Origin: Bryobacteraceae bacterium
GTDB lineage: Bacteria; Acidobacteriota; Terriglobia; Bryobacterales; Bryobacteraceae
NCBI GenBank assembly: GCA_025929455.1
Contig: JAICMB010000013.1
Span: 1-17,119, forward strand
DNA length: 17,119 bases
Direction of reading: 5' to 3'
Shown piece by piece: positions 7,643-14,692 of the stretch. The notes under the pieces are model-generated. The model made no database searches, was not told the origin of the DNA, and saw only the letters and a program-made list of their open reading frames with translations. Numbering within the stretch: the first letter of the stretch is position 1; the number at the start of each line of letters is the position of its first letter. The position numbers and the translations under genes are program-made.

Positions 7643-9393
7643 GTGTGCGTTGTTCCTTTCCTCATCTGCTCCGTGCGTTCGTACACAACCTTGCCGCCCA
7701 CCACCGTTTCGACCGGGTCGATGTCTTTGATCTGGTCGTCCGGGCAGGTCGCGAAATTTTGCTCGATCACGACCATGTCGGCCAGCTTACCGGGTTCGAT
7801 GGAGCCTTTTTCCTTCTCTTCGAACATGAGGTATGCGCCGTTCCAGGTCCACATCTTCAACGCCTCCATGCGCGTGATGCGCTGTTCGGGATTCAGAACT
7901 TTACCGTCGGTAGTCTTCCGCGTAATCGCCATCCACATGCCGTAGAACGGCTGGTACGGGTTGGTCGCGTTGCGCGAGTCGAAGCGGATCATGTGGTCGG
8001 ACCCGCCGGCGACAATGATTCCGGCGTCGAACAACGAGCGCAGCGGCTGGAAATTTTTCATGCGCTCCGGACCGAACACGTCTTTAATGGCGGCGCCGTC
8101 CAGGTGCAGCCAGGCGGGCTGTACATCGAATGCCACGCCCATCGCTTTCGCCCTCTGAATCGCGCGCGGGTTTGGAAAATTTCCGTGCGTGACGGTGAAA
8201 CGGCGCCCGAGAATCGGCTTGACGCGATTCGCCGCCTCGTACGCGTCGAGCAGCAGGTCGGTGGCGCCCCCGCCGGTGGTGTGCGCGGTCATCTGCCAGC
8301 CCAACTCGTCCGCGACCCTGGCCATTTCGAACAGGTTTTCGCGTGGGACGGACAGCACGCCGCGATATCCTGGCTCGACGAATCCGTAAAGCTGCGTGTG
8401 CGCTCCCCACGGCTCGCGCAGATACGCGGTGCCGATCAAGATGCCACCATCGAGAATCGTTTTCAGCGTTCCGACGCGCATCCATTTGTCTCCGAAACCC
8501 GTTACGAATGGGAACCGCTCGATCTCCTGGCGCACGTCCGCCGGCGTCCCCTGCGCCTTGATCAAATACGTAACGTACGACCGCACCGTAAGCTGGCCGG
8601 AATCGTGGAGCGTCTGGTAAGCGCGAAAGCCTTCGGGCCCTTCGCCGCGATCGATAATGCTGGTCAGGCCCGCGGCGTTGTAGTGCTGCAACATGCTTTT
8701 CAATGCCCAAACGCGGTCCTTCGCCGTGTATTTTCGCGAGGCGCGCACGTTGCCGAGCAACTGCGGCGCTCCGAGGATCAGGCCCGTCGGATTGCCCGCC
8801 GCATCCTTGGCGACCCGTCCGTTCGAGGGCTGCGGCGTGTCGCGCGTGATCCCGAGCCGCTTCATGAGCGGCGTGTTGAGGATCGACGCATAACCGTTGT
8901 CCGCAACCGCTTCGCGGTTGGGCGCGGCGGCATCGAGTTCGGCCTGCGTTGGGTAGCGGCGCTCGGCAAGGCGGCTCGCGTACACTTTCGGAACGAAGAT
9001 CAGCCGGCCAGTCGGAAGCGTCGCCGCTTGCTTGCGGATGTACGCCTGAATCTCGGGGATGGAATGAAACACCGGCACCGGGCCGTCGATCTCGCTCAAT
9101 GCCGCGGAAACAGGATGCACATGACTGTCGATGAGCCCCGGAACAACGGAGCGCCCGTGGAGGTCGATGCGCTTCGTTGCCGGTCCCGCTGTTTTGAGAA
9201 TGTCTTCGTTCGATCCGACGGCGAGGAAACGGTCACCGCGAATCGCGACCGCCTGCACCTGCGGGTGCTGAGCCCACATCGTGATGATCTTGCCGTTGTA
9301 GTAGATGGTGTCGGCCTGCTGCGCGCGGCCGGGCGTCGCTGCAGCGAGCAGCACCGCGATCGCGCAGATGGCGCGACAAAATTCAATAGACAC
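7639..9393 (-). CDS. Exported amidohydrolase family 3 (YtcJ-like) metal-dependent hydrolase
   Basis: A 584-residue amidohydrolase. Residues 1-24 are a Sec signal (AVLLAAATPGRA). The body follows the YtcJ/N-acyl-amino-acid-deacylase pattern: N-terminal beta domain DTIYYNGKIITM (28-39), metal motif HVH (91-93) in GLIDSHVHP, LKTILDGG (310-317) with Lys311 and Asp315, TAHTTGGG (369-376) with His371, VTHGNF (401-406) with His403, GGSDHM (463-468) with Asp466, and the C-terminal GSIEPGKLADMVV. In the common form the fifth strand reads HAIGD; here the Asp is replaced by Gly375. The start is a GTG at 9393 with GGAG seven bases upstream. It is first in a leftward operon, overlapping the oxidoreductase start by 4 bp. 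The product is probably periplasmic; the bond cleaved cannot be predicted. Confidence 0.88.
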   Translation of the reverse strand: MSIEFCRAICAIAVLLAAATPGRAQQADTIYYNGKIITMWAQHPQVQAVAIRGDRFLAVGSNEDILKTAGPATKRIDLHGRSVVPGLIDSHVHPVSAALSEIDGPVPVFHSIPEIQAYIRKQAATLPTGRLIFVPKVYASRLAERRYPTQAELDAAAPNREAVADNGYASILNTPLMKRLGITRDTPQPSNGRVAKDAAGNPTGLILGAPQLLGNVRASRKYTAKDRVWALKSMLQHYNAAGLTSIIDRGEGPEGFRAYQTLHDSGQLTVRSYVTYLIKAQGTPADVRQEIERFPFVTGFGDKWMRVGTLKTILDGGILIGTAYLREPWGAHTQLYGFVEPGYRGVLSVPRENLFEMARVADELGWQMTAHTTGGGATDLLLDAYEAANRVKPILGRRFTVTHGNFPNPRAIQRAKAMGVAFDVQPAWLHLDGAAIKDVFGPERMKNFQPLRSLFDAGIIVAGGSDHMIRFDSRNATNPYQPFYGMWMAITRKTTDGKVLNPEQRITRMEALKMWTWNGAYLMFEEKEKGSIEPGKLADMVVIEQNFATCPDDQIKDIDPVETVVGGKVVYERTEQMRKGTTHT

Positions 9394-9414
9394 CGTGACG
9401 CTCCGTTCTGCTGA

Positions 9415-9432
9415 GTAGAATGCGTTCTCTAC
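9415..9432. promoter_or_regulatory. Inverted repeat in divergent promoter region (possible operator)
   Basis: GTAGA, eight bases, TCTAC: perfect 5-bp arms lying 22 bp upstream of the amidohydrolase GTG. It could be an operator for the leftward operon. The arms are short, so chance is possible. Confidence 0.3.
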
Positions 9433-9460
9433 AGTAAAACACGTCAGAACCGATAAATCA

Positions 9461-9479
9461 GCGTCACTCGCCTTGACGC
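9461..9479. promoter_or_regulatory. Inverted repeat overlapping a -35 box (possible operator)
   Basis: GCGTCA, seven bases, TGACGC: perfect 6-bp arms. The right arm covers the TTGACG -35 candidate for the symporter gene, which is where a repressor would act. No regulator gene is adjacent to this region. Confidence 0.35.
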
Positions 9480-9502
9480 ATGGCGCTCCGTACGCATATT
9501 CT
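9473..9502 (+). promoter_or_regulatory. Candidate sigma-70 type promoter of the symporter operon
   Basis: TTGACG (9473-9478) and TATTCT (9497-9502) are separated by 18 bp. Transcription would begin within a few bases of the ATG at 9510, so the message would be leaderless if both calls are right; otherwise the true start codon lies further in. Confidence 0.4.
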
Positions 9503-9509
9503 CAAGTGA

Positions 9510-11258
9510 ATGCAATCGCTTGCACCTGCAGGCCTACCTTACGTCTGTCTTCTGTTGTTCCAACACGCTCCGGCGCGCCTGATCTCCCTCAGCGGTATCG
9601 ATATTGCCATCATCGCCATATACTTCGCTGCGGTGCTCGCGATCGGCTTCTGGCTCAAAGGTCAGTCCGGGACCGGCGACGATTTCTTCCTCGCCGGCCG
9701 CGAAATGACGGCCTGGATTGCGGGCCTCAGCTTTCTCTCGGCAAACCTCGGCTCGCTCGAGCTGATGGGCTGGGCGGCGGCTTCCTATCAATACGGCATT
9801 CTCGCCACGCATTGGTACTGGATCGGCGCCATTCCCGCCATGCTGTTCCTCGCCATCGTGATGATGCCGTTCTATTACATCTCGAAGACGCACTCAGTTC
9901 CCGGCTATTTGAAGCTGCGCTTCGGCGAATCGAGCCGCGCGCTATCGGCGATCTCTTTCGGATTCATGACCATTCTGATGAGCGGCATCAACATGTTCTC
10001 GATGGCGCTGGTCATGAAGGTGGTGCTCGGTTGGGACATTCACTTCAGCATCTGGGTTTCCTCCATTACTGTAGCCATCTACGTAGCCCTGGGCGGGCTG
10101 CGCTCGGCGATTTTTAACGAGGTGCTGCAGTTTGTCCTGATCTGGCTGGGCGCGCTGCTGGTACCGGTGCTGGGGCTTATTGAAGCCGGCGGCTGGGCGG
10201 GCTTGCAGCACAAGATCACCGCCAATCTCGGGGGCGCCGCGGGACCGAGCTACACCCACCTTTGGCGGACGCTGGGTTCGTTTTCCGACAACCCGATGGG
10301 CATTCACTGGACCGGAATCGTTTTCGGGCTTGGCTTCGTTATTTCATTTGGGTACTGGACGACGGACTTCCTCGTCGTACAGCGCGTGCTCGCCGCGAAG
10401 GACCTGACCTCGGCGAAACTCGCTCCGGTCATCGGCGCGGGCTTTAAGATGATGGTGCCCTTCATCGTGATTCTGCCGGGCCTGCTCGGGCTCGGCGTGC
10501 TGCCCTTTCACCTCGTCGGGCAATCGGAAGCGGCGCAGACCGGCATGCACAGCTACAACGAGGTGCTGCCGCTGATGCTGGCGCGCTACTTCGGCCCGGG
10601 GCTGCTCGGACTCGGCATCACGGCGCTCATCGCGGGTTTCATGTCCGGTATGGCCGGAAACGTCAGCGCGTTCGCGACCGTCTGGACCTACGATATTTAC
10701 CGTCCGTTCATGCGCAGTAATGCCACGGACCAGCACTACGTCAGCATGGGCCGCTGGTGCACCATCGTCGGCGTGCTCATCAGCATCGGTACGGCGTATC
10801 TCGTGATGCAGTTCGCCAGCATCATGGATTACGTGCAGGCGCTGTTCAGCTTTTTCATTGCGCCGTTGTTCGGTACCGTAATTCTCGGCATGCTCTGGAA
10901 ACGCGCGACGCCGGCTGGCGGCTTCTGGGGATTGCTCGCGGGTACGCTTTCCTCCATAGGTATGTGGGCCTGGGTAAAGATAGACCCGGGCGCACTCGCT
11001 TACATTGCGCTCTCGGCGAACGCCAAGGACATGGCGGAAAATATGTACCGCGGCCTTTGGTCGTGGCTCATTTGCGTCATCGTCACGGTGGTCGTTAGTC
11101 TGTTGACACAGCCCAAGCCGGACTCGGAGTTGAGCGGGCTTGTGTACGGTTGCACCGTGATACCGCACGAACAACATCTGCCGCTGTATAAGCGGCCGCT
11201 GTTTTGGGCGGGTATAGTTGCCGCGGTATTCGTAGTCTTTAATCTGATCTTTTGGTAA
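9510..11258 (+). CDS. Sodium:solute symporter (SSS family, SGLT-like)
   Basis: A 582-residue inner-membrane transporter with about 13-14 hydrophobic helices, normal for the solute:sodium symporter family. Family marks include DDFFLAGREMTAWIAGLSFLSANLGS (57-82), GGLRSAIFNEVLQ (195-207), the SGLT-like GYWTTDFLVVQRVLAAKD (281-298), and the helix AGFMSGMAGNVSAFATVWTYDIY (375-397), which aligns with the sodium-site region. A sugar or a related polar solute is therefore the likely substrate. The first 25-28 residues are not typical of the family, and the ATG at 9510 has no Shine-Dalgarno; a downstream non-ATG start (for example TTG at 9555) is possible. It leads a rightward unit with a small membrane protein 6 bp downstream and an aldose 1-epimerase. 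Confidence 0.9.
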   Translation: MQSLAPAGLPYVCLLLFQHAPARLISLSGIDIAIIAIYFAAVLAIGFWLKGQSGTGDDFFLAGREMTAWIAGLSFLSANLGSLELMGWAAASYQYGILATHWYWIGAIPAMLFLAIVMMPFYYISKTHSVPGYLKLRFGESSRALSAISFGFMTILMSGINMFSMALVMKVVLGWDIHFSIWVSSITVAIYVALGGLRSAIFNEVLQFVLIWLGALLVPVLGLIEAGGWAGLQHKITANLGGAAGPSYTHLWRTLGSFSDNPMGIHWTGIVFGLGFVISFGYWTTDFLVVQRVLAAKDLTSAKLAPVIGAGFKMMVPFIVILPGLLGLGVLPFHLVGQSEAAQTGMHSYNEVLPLMLARYFGPGLLGLGITALIAGFMSGMAGNVSAFATVWTYDIYRPFMRSNATDQHYVSMGRWCTIVGVLISIGTAYLVMQFASIMDYVQALFSFFIAPLFGTVILGMLWKRATPAGGFWGLLAGTLSSIGMWAWVKIDPGALAYIALSANAKDMAENMYRGLWSWLICVIVTVVVSLLTQPKPDSELSGLVYGCTVIPHEQHLPLYKRPLFWAGIVAAVFVVFNLIFW

Positions 11259-11264
11259 ACGATC

Positions 11265-11519
11265 TTGCAGAACACAACCAGCACGCCCCACAGTGAAAAG
11301 GACTCCGGGCCGCAGCGCAGGCATTCGCCGATCTCGATCTGGTTTTTTGTCGGGATCCTGCTGCTCATCTATGGCGCATTGATCCTCGCGGCGGGATTGA
11401 CCGAAACGGCGCACGTGGTCTTAGCCAATCTGCACGTCGCGATCTGGTGGGGCGCGGTGCTACTCGTGCTCGGCGCAATTTATACAATCGTGTTTGCACC
11501 GGGCAGGCGGAAGCGATAA
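11265..11519 (+). CDS. Small two-helix membrane protein next to the symporter
   Basis: An 84-residue protein starting with TTG six bases after the symporter stop. Residues 1-23 are polar. Two hydrophobic helices follow, at about 24-44 (IWFFVGILLLIYGALILAAG) and 58-77 (VAIWWGAVLLVLGAIYTIVF), joined by a short loop that includes a His (LHVAIWW). The C-terminus is basic (GRRKR), which places it in the cytoplasm if the positive-inside rule holds, so both ends would be cytoplasmic. I do not recognise a named family. The tight spacing to an SSS transporter recalls small-subunit partners of some SSS permeases (for example DUF485- and DUF4212-type proteins), so a helper or stabilising role is inferred only. 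The coding call rests on hydrophobicity pattern, spacing and lack of a competing gene. Confidence 0.7.
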   Translation: MQNTTSTPHSEKDSGPQRRHSPISIWFFVGILLLIYGALILAAGLTETAHVVLANLHVAIWWGAVLLVLGAIYTIVFAPGRRKR

Positions 11520-11563
11520 CTCAGCGACCGCCGGCCATCATCGACAGAAAGGAAAACGAACGA

Positions 11564-12709
11564 ATGAAACTATGTGCCGCGCTCGCCGCGCTGTTGTGCT
11601 TTCTGTGTGCCTGTTCGTCCAACAAGGAGACTACGTCCGTGGCAAAGAGCATCAAAAGCGAGCCGTTCGGCGAGATCGGCGGCCAGAAGGTCATGCTCTA
11701 CACGCTTGAGAATTCGCACGGCGTCACGGTTCACATCACCAATTACGGCGGCCGCGTCGTAGCGCTCGAAACGCCGGACCGCGATGGCAATTTCGCCGAC
11801 ATCGTGCTCGGGTTCGATACGCTCAGCGGCTACGAGCGCAACAATCCCTATTTCGGCGCCATCGTGGGGCGCTATGGAAATCGCATTGGAAACGGCGAGT
11901 TCACGCTGGATGGCAAGAAATATGTTCTCGCGAAGAACGACGGCGCCAACTCGCTGCACGGCGGCTTAGTTGGGTTCGATAAGCGCATCTGGACGCCGCG
12001 CGAAACAACGGCGGCCGGCGTTCCGGCGTTGGAACTCACCTACGTCAGCGCGAGCGGCGAAGAGGGTTACCCCGGTAAGCTGACCGCGACAGTGACGTAT
12101 TCGCTGAACGACAACAATGAACTGCATCTCGATTACGCGGCGACAACCGATCAGAACACGGTGCTCAATCTTACGAATCACTCGTATTTCAATCTCGACG
12201 GGCAGGGCAGCAGCACCATTCTCGATCAAGTGATCATGATCAACGCGGACAAGTTCACGCCCGTAAATGCCGGCCTGATTCCCACCGGCGAGATTCGCAG
12301 CGTCGAAGGCACACCGTTCGATTTCCGCAAGCCCACGCCCATCGGCGCGCGCATCAACGAGAACAATGAACAGCTCAAGTTCGGTAAGGGCTACGACATG
12401 AACTATGTACTGAATCATCCCGCCGGACAGCTCGGTCTGGCGGCTCGGGTAACGGACCCGAAGAATGGCCGCGTGCTTGAGGTATCCACCACGCAACCGG
12501 GGCTGCAGTTCTACACGGGTAATTTTCTCGACGGCACGATCAAGGGCAAGGGCGGCAAGCCGTACGCCTACCGTTCGGCCTTCTGCTTAGAAACGCAGCA
12601 TTATCCCAATTCGCCGAACGAGCCGAACTTCCCGTCTACGGAGTTGAAGCCGGGCGAGCGCTTCACGTCGACGACGGTCTGGCACTTCACGACCGACAAA
12701 GCGAAATAG
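11564..12709 (+). CDS. Aldose 1-epimerase (galactose mutarotase), predicted lipoprotein
   Basis: A 381-residue mutarotase that interconverts alpha and beta anomers of galactose, glucose or related aldoses. The first 17 residues are a lipoprotein-type signal with lipobox LCAC, Cys17 being the lipidation site, so the enzyme is probably tethered outside the cytoplasmic membrane. Family motifs are GRYGNRIGNGEF (102-113), NSLHGG (129-134, His132), LTNHSYFNLDG (203-213, His206), PGLQFYTGN (312-320) and CLETQHYPNSPN (341-352) with the likely catalytic Glu343. The frame is open from 11447, but the ATG at 11564 begins the lipoprotein signal and is preceded by AAAGGA. It is downstream of the sugar-type symporter and small membrane protein, 44 bp away, fitting a job of presenting the right anomer for uptake. 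Its last 23 bp overlap the converging debranching-enzyme gene. Confidence 0.92.
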   Translation: MKLCAALAALLCFLCACSSNKETTSVAKSIKSEPFGEIGGQKVMLYTLENSHGVTVHITNYGGRVVALETPDRDGNFADIVLGFDTLSGYERNNPYFGAIVGRYGNRIGNGEFTLDGKKYVLAKNDGANSLHGGLVGFDKRIWTPRETTAAGVPALELTYVSASGEEGYPGKLTATVTYSLNDNNELHLDYAATTDQNTVLNLTNHSYFNLDGQGSSTILDQVIMINADKFTPVNAGLIPTGEIRSVEGTPFDFRKPTPIGARINENNEQLKFGKGYDMNYVLNHPAGQLGLAARVTDPKNGRVLEVSTTQPGLQFYTGNFLDGTIKGKGGKPYAYRSAFCLETQHYPNSPNEPNFPSTELKPGERFTSTTVWHFTTDKAK

Positions 12710-14606
12710 CTTCGAGCAGCGCCGCCACGCTCCAGGCTTGCGCGATGCAGCCGCGGGGCGTGTGCGGTGCATCGCCATCGAATAGTTCCGAGACTTGTCC
12801 CAAGCCCGCCGTGCGCAGATGATCGTCGAATGCGGCCAGCCATTGGCGCCCATGTGCCTTTGCGTCCGCGGTGTAGCCGTGTACCCGTAGATGCGCGCGG
12901 ACGAACGGACCCAGCAACCAGGGCCACACGGTGCCCTGATGATAAATGGCGTCGCGGTGTTCGGGCGGACCCTCATAGCGGCCGCAGTAGCGCGGGTCGT
13001 GCGGCGATAGCGTGCGCAGGCCGTAGGGCGTGAGCAACTCCCGTTGCGCGACTTCCAGTACCGCGCGCGCTCGCTCTCGCGAGACGAGTTCGTCTCCGAG
13101 TGAAATCGCGATCACTTGATTCGGGCGCACCGCATCGTCACGCCCAGTGTCGCGGACCACGTCGTAGAGGCACTTGCGGCCGGCGTTCCAGAACTGATCG
13201 TTGAAGCTCTTTTCCGCGCGCGCGGCGACGCCGTTGCAGCGGTCGCGTGTCGCGTCGTCGCTAAACCGTTCCGCCAGCGCCGCCGTGAAGCGCAGCGCGT
13301 TGCACCATAGCGCCTCCACTTCCACGGGCTTGCCATCGCGCGGCGTGGCCACGCGGTCGCCCACCTTTGCGTCCATCCACGTCAACTGCGTTCCAGGCCC
13401 GCCGGCGAACAGCAGTCCATCGTCGCCCGCGCGGATACCGTAACGCGTCCCGCGCAGATGCCAATCGATCATGTCGCGCAGCACGGGATAGAGCGTGTCG
13501 CGCACAAACGCCACGTCCGAGGTGCGGTCGAGATACGCGCGCGCCGCTTCGAAAAACCACAGCGCCGCGTCCACGCTGTTGTACTCCGGCGTCTCGCCTT
13601 CGTCGGGATAGCGGTTGGGCAGCATACCCTGGCTCGCGTGTCCCGCCCACGCCGCGAGAATGCCGCGCGCCTGTTCGTTTCGTCCGGTTACGAGCGTCAG
13701 GCCCGGCAGCGAAATGAGCGTATCGCGTCCCCAATCGGTGAACCAGTGATAACCCGCGATAACAGTGTCGGTGCTGGCGTGCCGCTTCACAAGGAACTGG
13801 TTCGCAGCCGCGACCAGCACGTCCTGCTGTGCTCGACGCTGCCGCTCCGCAGCGCGCAATTGTCCACTCTCAGATGCTTGATGCTTTAGGGTTGACGCGA
13901 TCACTACCGCCCGCGCACTCGCATCGAACACCGCCGCAAACGGCGAATACAGATCCTCGCGAAAATCGAGCCCGCGCTCGCGTTCGCGCGGGTATTCGAA
14001 GTTGTAATACCAACCGCTTTCCGCGCGCAGCTCCCGCGCGTTGTGCGCGAAGTAAAGCCGCGGCAGGCCTTGATACGGGCACACGGACGCGAGCGCGCCC
14101 TCTTGCGCTACGGTTCCATCGAGCGCCGGATTCGCGTGCGTCGTATCGTGGTAGCCCCGAAACGCAATCAGCGGCCTGACTTCGAGCGTCGCTCCCGAGG
14201 GCGCACCCTCGACCGTGTACTCCACCACCGTGGTGTTCTCGCCGTAGCGCATGATGACGCGCTGCACCACGCGTATGCCGTCACACTCAAATGTGAACAC
14301 CGGCCCCGGGTCGAGTTCGAAATGCTGCAGATATTCAAAGCCGCGCGGATGCACGACGCCTGGATAGTAGTTGGCCGCCAGCTCGAATCTTTTCCCGCTC
14401 GCGACCAGCGTCGCTTCGAGTTTCGACAGCAGCACGTAGCGGCCGCCGGGCGGATTCGTCGCGGCGACGAGCAGCCCATGATATCGCCGCGTGTTCGCGC
14501 CCGCTATCGTTCCCGAAGCGAACCCGCCCAGCCCGTTTGTCTCCAGCCATTCAAGCCCGGCGGCGACGTCCAGGTTGCGGCACACCGCCGCGTCGAACGC
14601 GATCAT
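12687..14606 (-). CDS. Glycogen debranching enzyme (amylo-alpha-1,6-glucosidase, bacterial type)
   Basis: A 639-residue cytoplasmic-looking enzyme that hydrolyses alpha-1,6 branch points of glycogen or related glucans (GH133-type bacterial debranching enzyme). The N-terminal domain starts with LEWLETNGLGGFASGTIAG (18-36) and NTRRYHGLL (38-46). The C-terminal (alpha/alpha)6 domain contains GYHWFTDWGRDTLISLPGL (285-303), GGPGTQLTWMDAK (402-414), VEALWCNALR (430-439), TPYGLRTLSP (526-535) and YHQGTVWPWLLGPF (555-568). The ATG at 14606 is chosen because homologues begin about 18 residues before the NGLGG motif and because the in-frame extension to a GTG at 14681 runs through a perfect palindrome. 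It lies 86 bp downstream of the anti-sigma gene on the same strand. The 3' end overlaps the mutarotase gene by 23 bp. No export signal is seen. Confidence 0.92.
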   Translation of the reverse strand: MIAFDAAVCRNLDVAAGLEWLETNGLGGFASGTIAGANTRRYHGLLVAATNPPGGRYVLLSKLEATLVASGKRFELAANYYPGVVHPRGFEYLQHFELDPGPVFTFECDGIRVVQRVIMRYGENTTVVEYTVEGAPSGATLEVRPLIAFRGYHDTTHANPALDGTVAQEGALASVCPYQGLPRLYFAHNARELRAESGWYYNFEYPRERERGLDFREDLYSPFAAVFDASARAVVIASTLKHQASESGQLRAAERQRRAQQDVLVAAANQFLVKRHASTDTVIAGYHWFTDWGRDTLISLPGLTLVTGRNEQARGILAAWAGHASQGMLPNRYPDEGETPEYNSVDAALWFFEAARAYLDRTSDVAFVRDTLYPVLRDMIDWHLRGTRYGIRAGDDGLLFAGGPGTQLTWMDAKVGDRVATPRDGKPVEVEALWCNALRFTAALAERFSDDATRDRCNGVAARAEKSFNDQFWNAGRKCLYDVVRDTGRDDAVRPNQVIAISLGDELVSRERARAVLEVAQRELLTPYGLRTLSPHDPRYCGRYEGPPEHRDAIYHQGTVWPWLLGPFVRAHLRVHGYTADAKAHGRQWLAAFDDHLRTAGLGQVSELFDGDAPHTPRGCIAQAWSVAALLEAISLCRS

Positions 14607-14611
14607 CCCGT

Positions 14612-14634
14612 GGCGCAGGTTTTCAACCTGCGCC
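14612..14634. repeat. REP-like short palindrome (10-bp arms, 3-base loop)
   Basis: GGCGCAGGTT, TTC, AACCTGCGCC: perfect arms forming a stable hairpin, six bases upstream of the debranching-enzyme ATG. From memory, very similar caggtt/aacctg hairpins are scattered through Solibacter-like and some planctomycete genomes, often producing odd peptides in over-extended gene calls. No second copy was seen in this window. Confidence 0.6.
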
Positions 14635-14692
14635 CGGTTTCGAATCGGCCACTCGTCCGGACACGCGATGCCGTTCCGCACGCGCGCTTAAC

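Noticed and set aside
7645..9414. Long open frame of 589 codons on the plus strand opposite the amidohydrolase
   Set aside because: It is an antisense shadow of a GC-rich gene: its translation is rich in Arg/His with no family motif, while the minus strand encodes a clear amidohydrolase with signal peptide and metal motifs.
10344..11414. Open frame of 356 codons on the minus strand opposite the symporter
   Set aside because: The translation is highly charged and lacks motifs; the plus strand encodes a full SSS transporter with expected helices.
14607..14681. 25-codon extension of the debranching enzyme to a GTG start
   Set aside because: It runs through the palindrome at 14612-14634, and homologues start close to the ATG at 14606. 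It cannot be fully excluded, as neither start has a Shine-Dalgarno.
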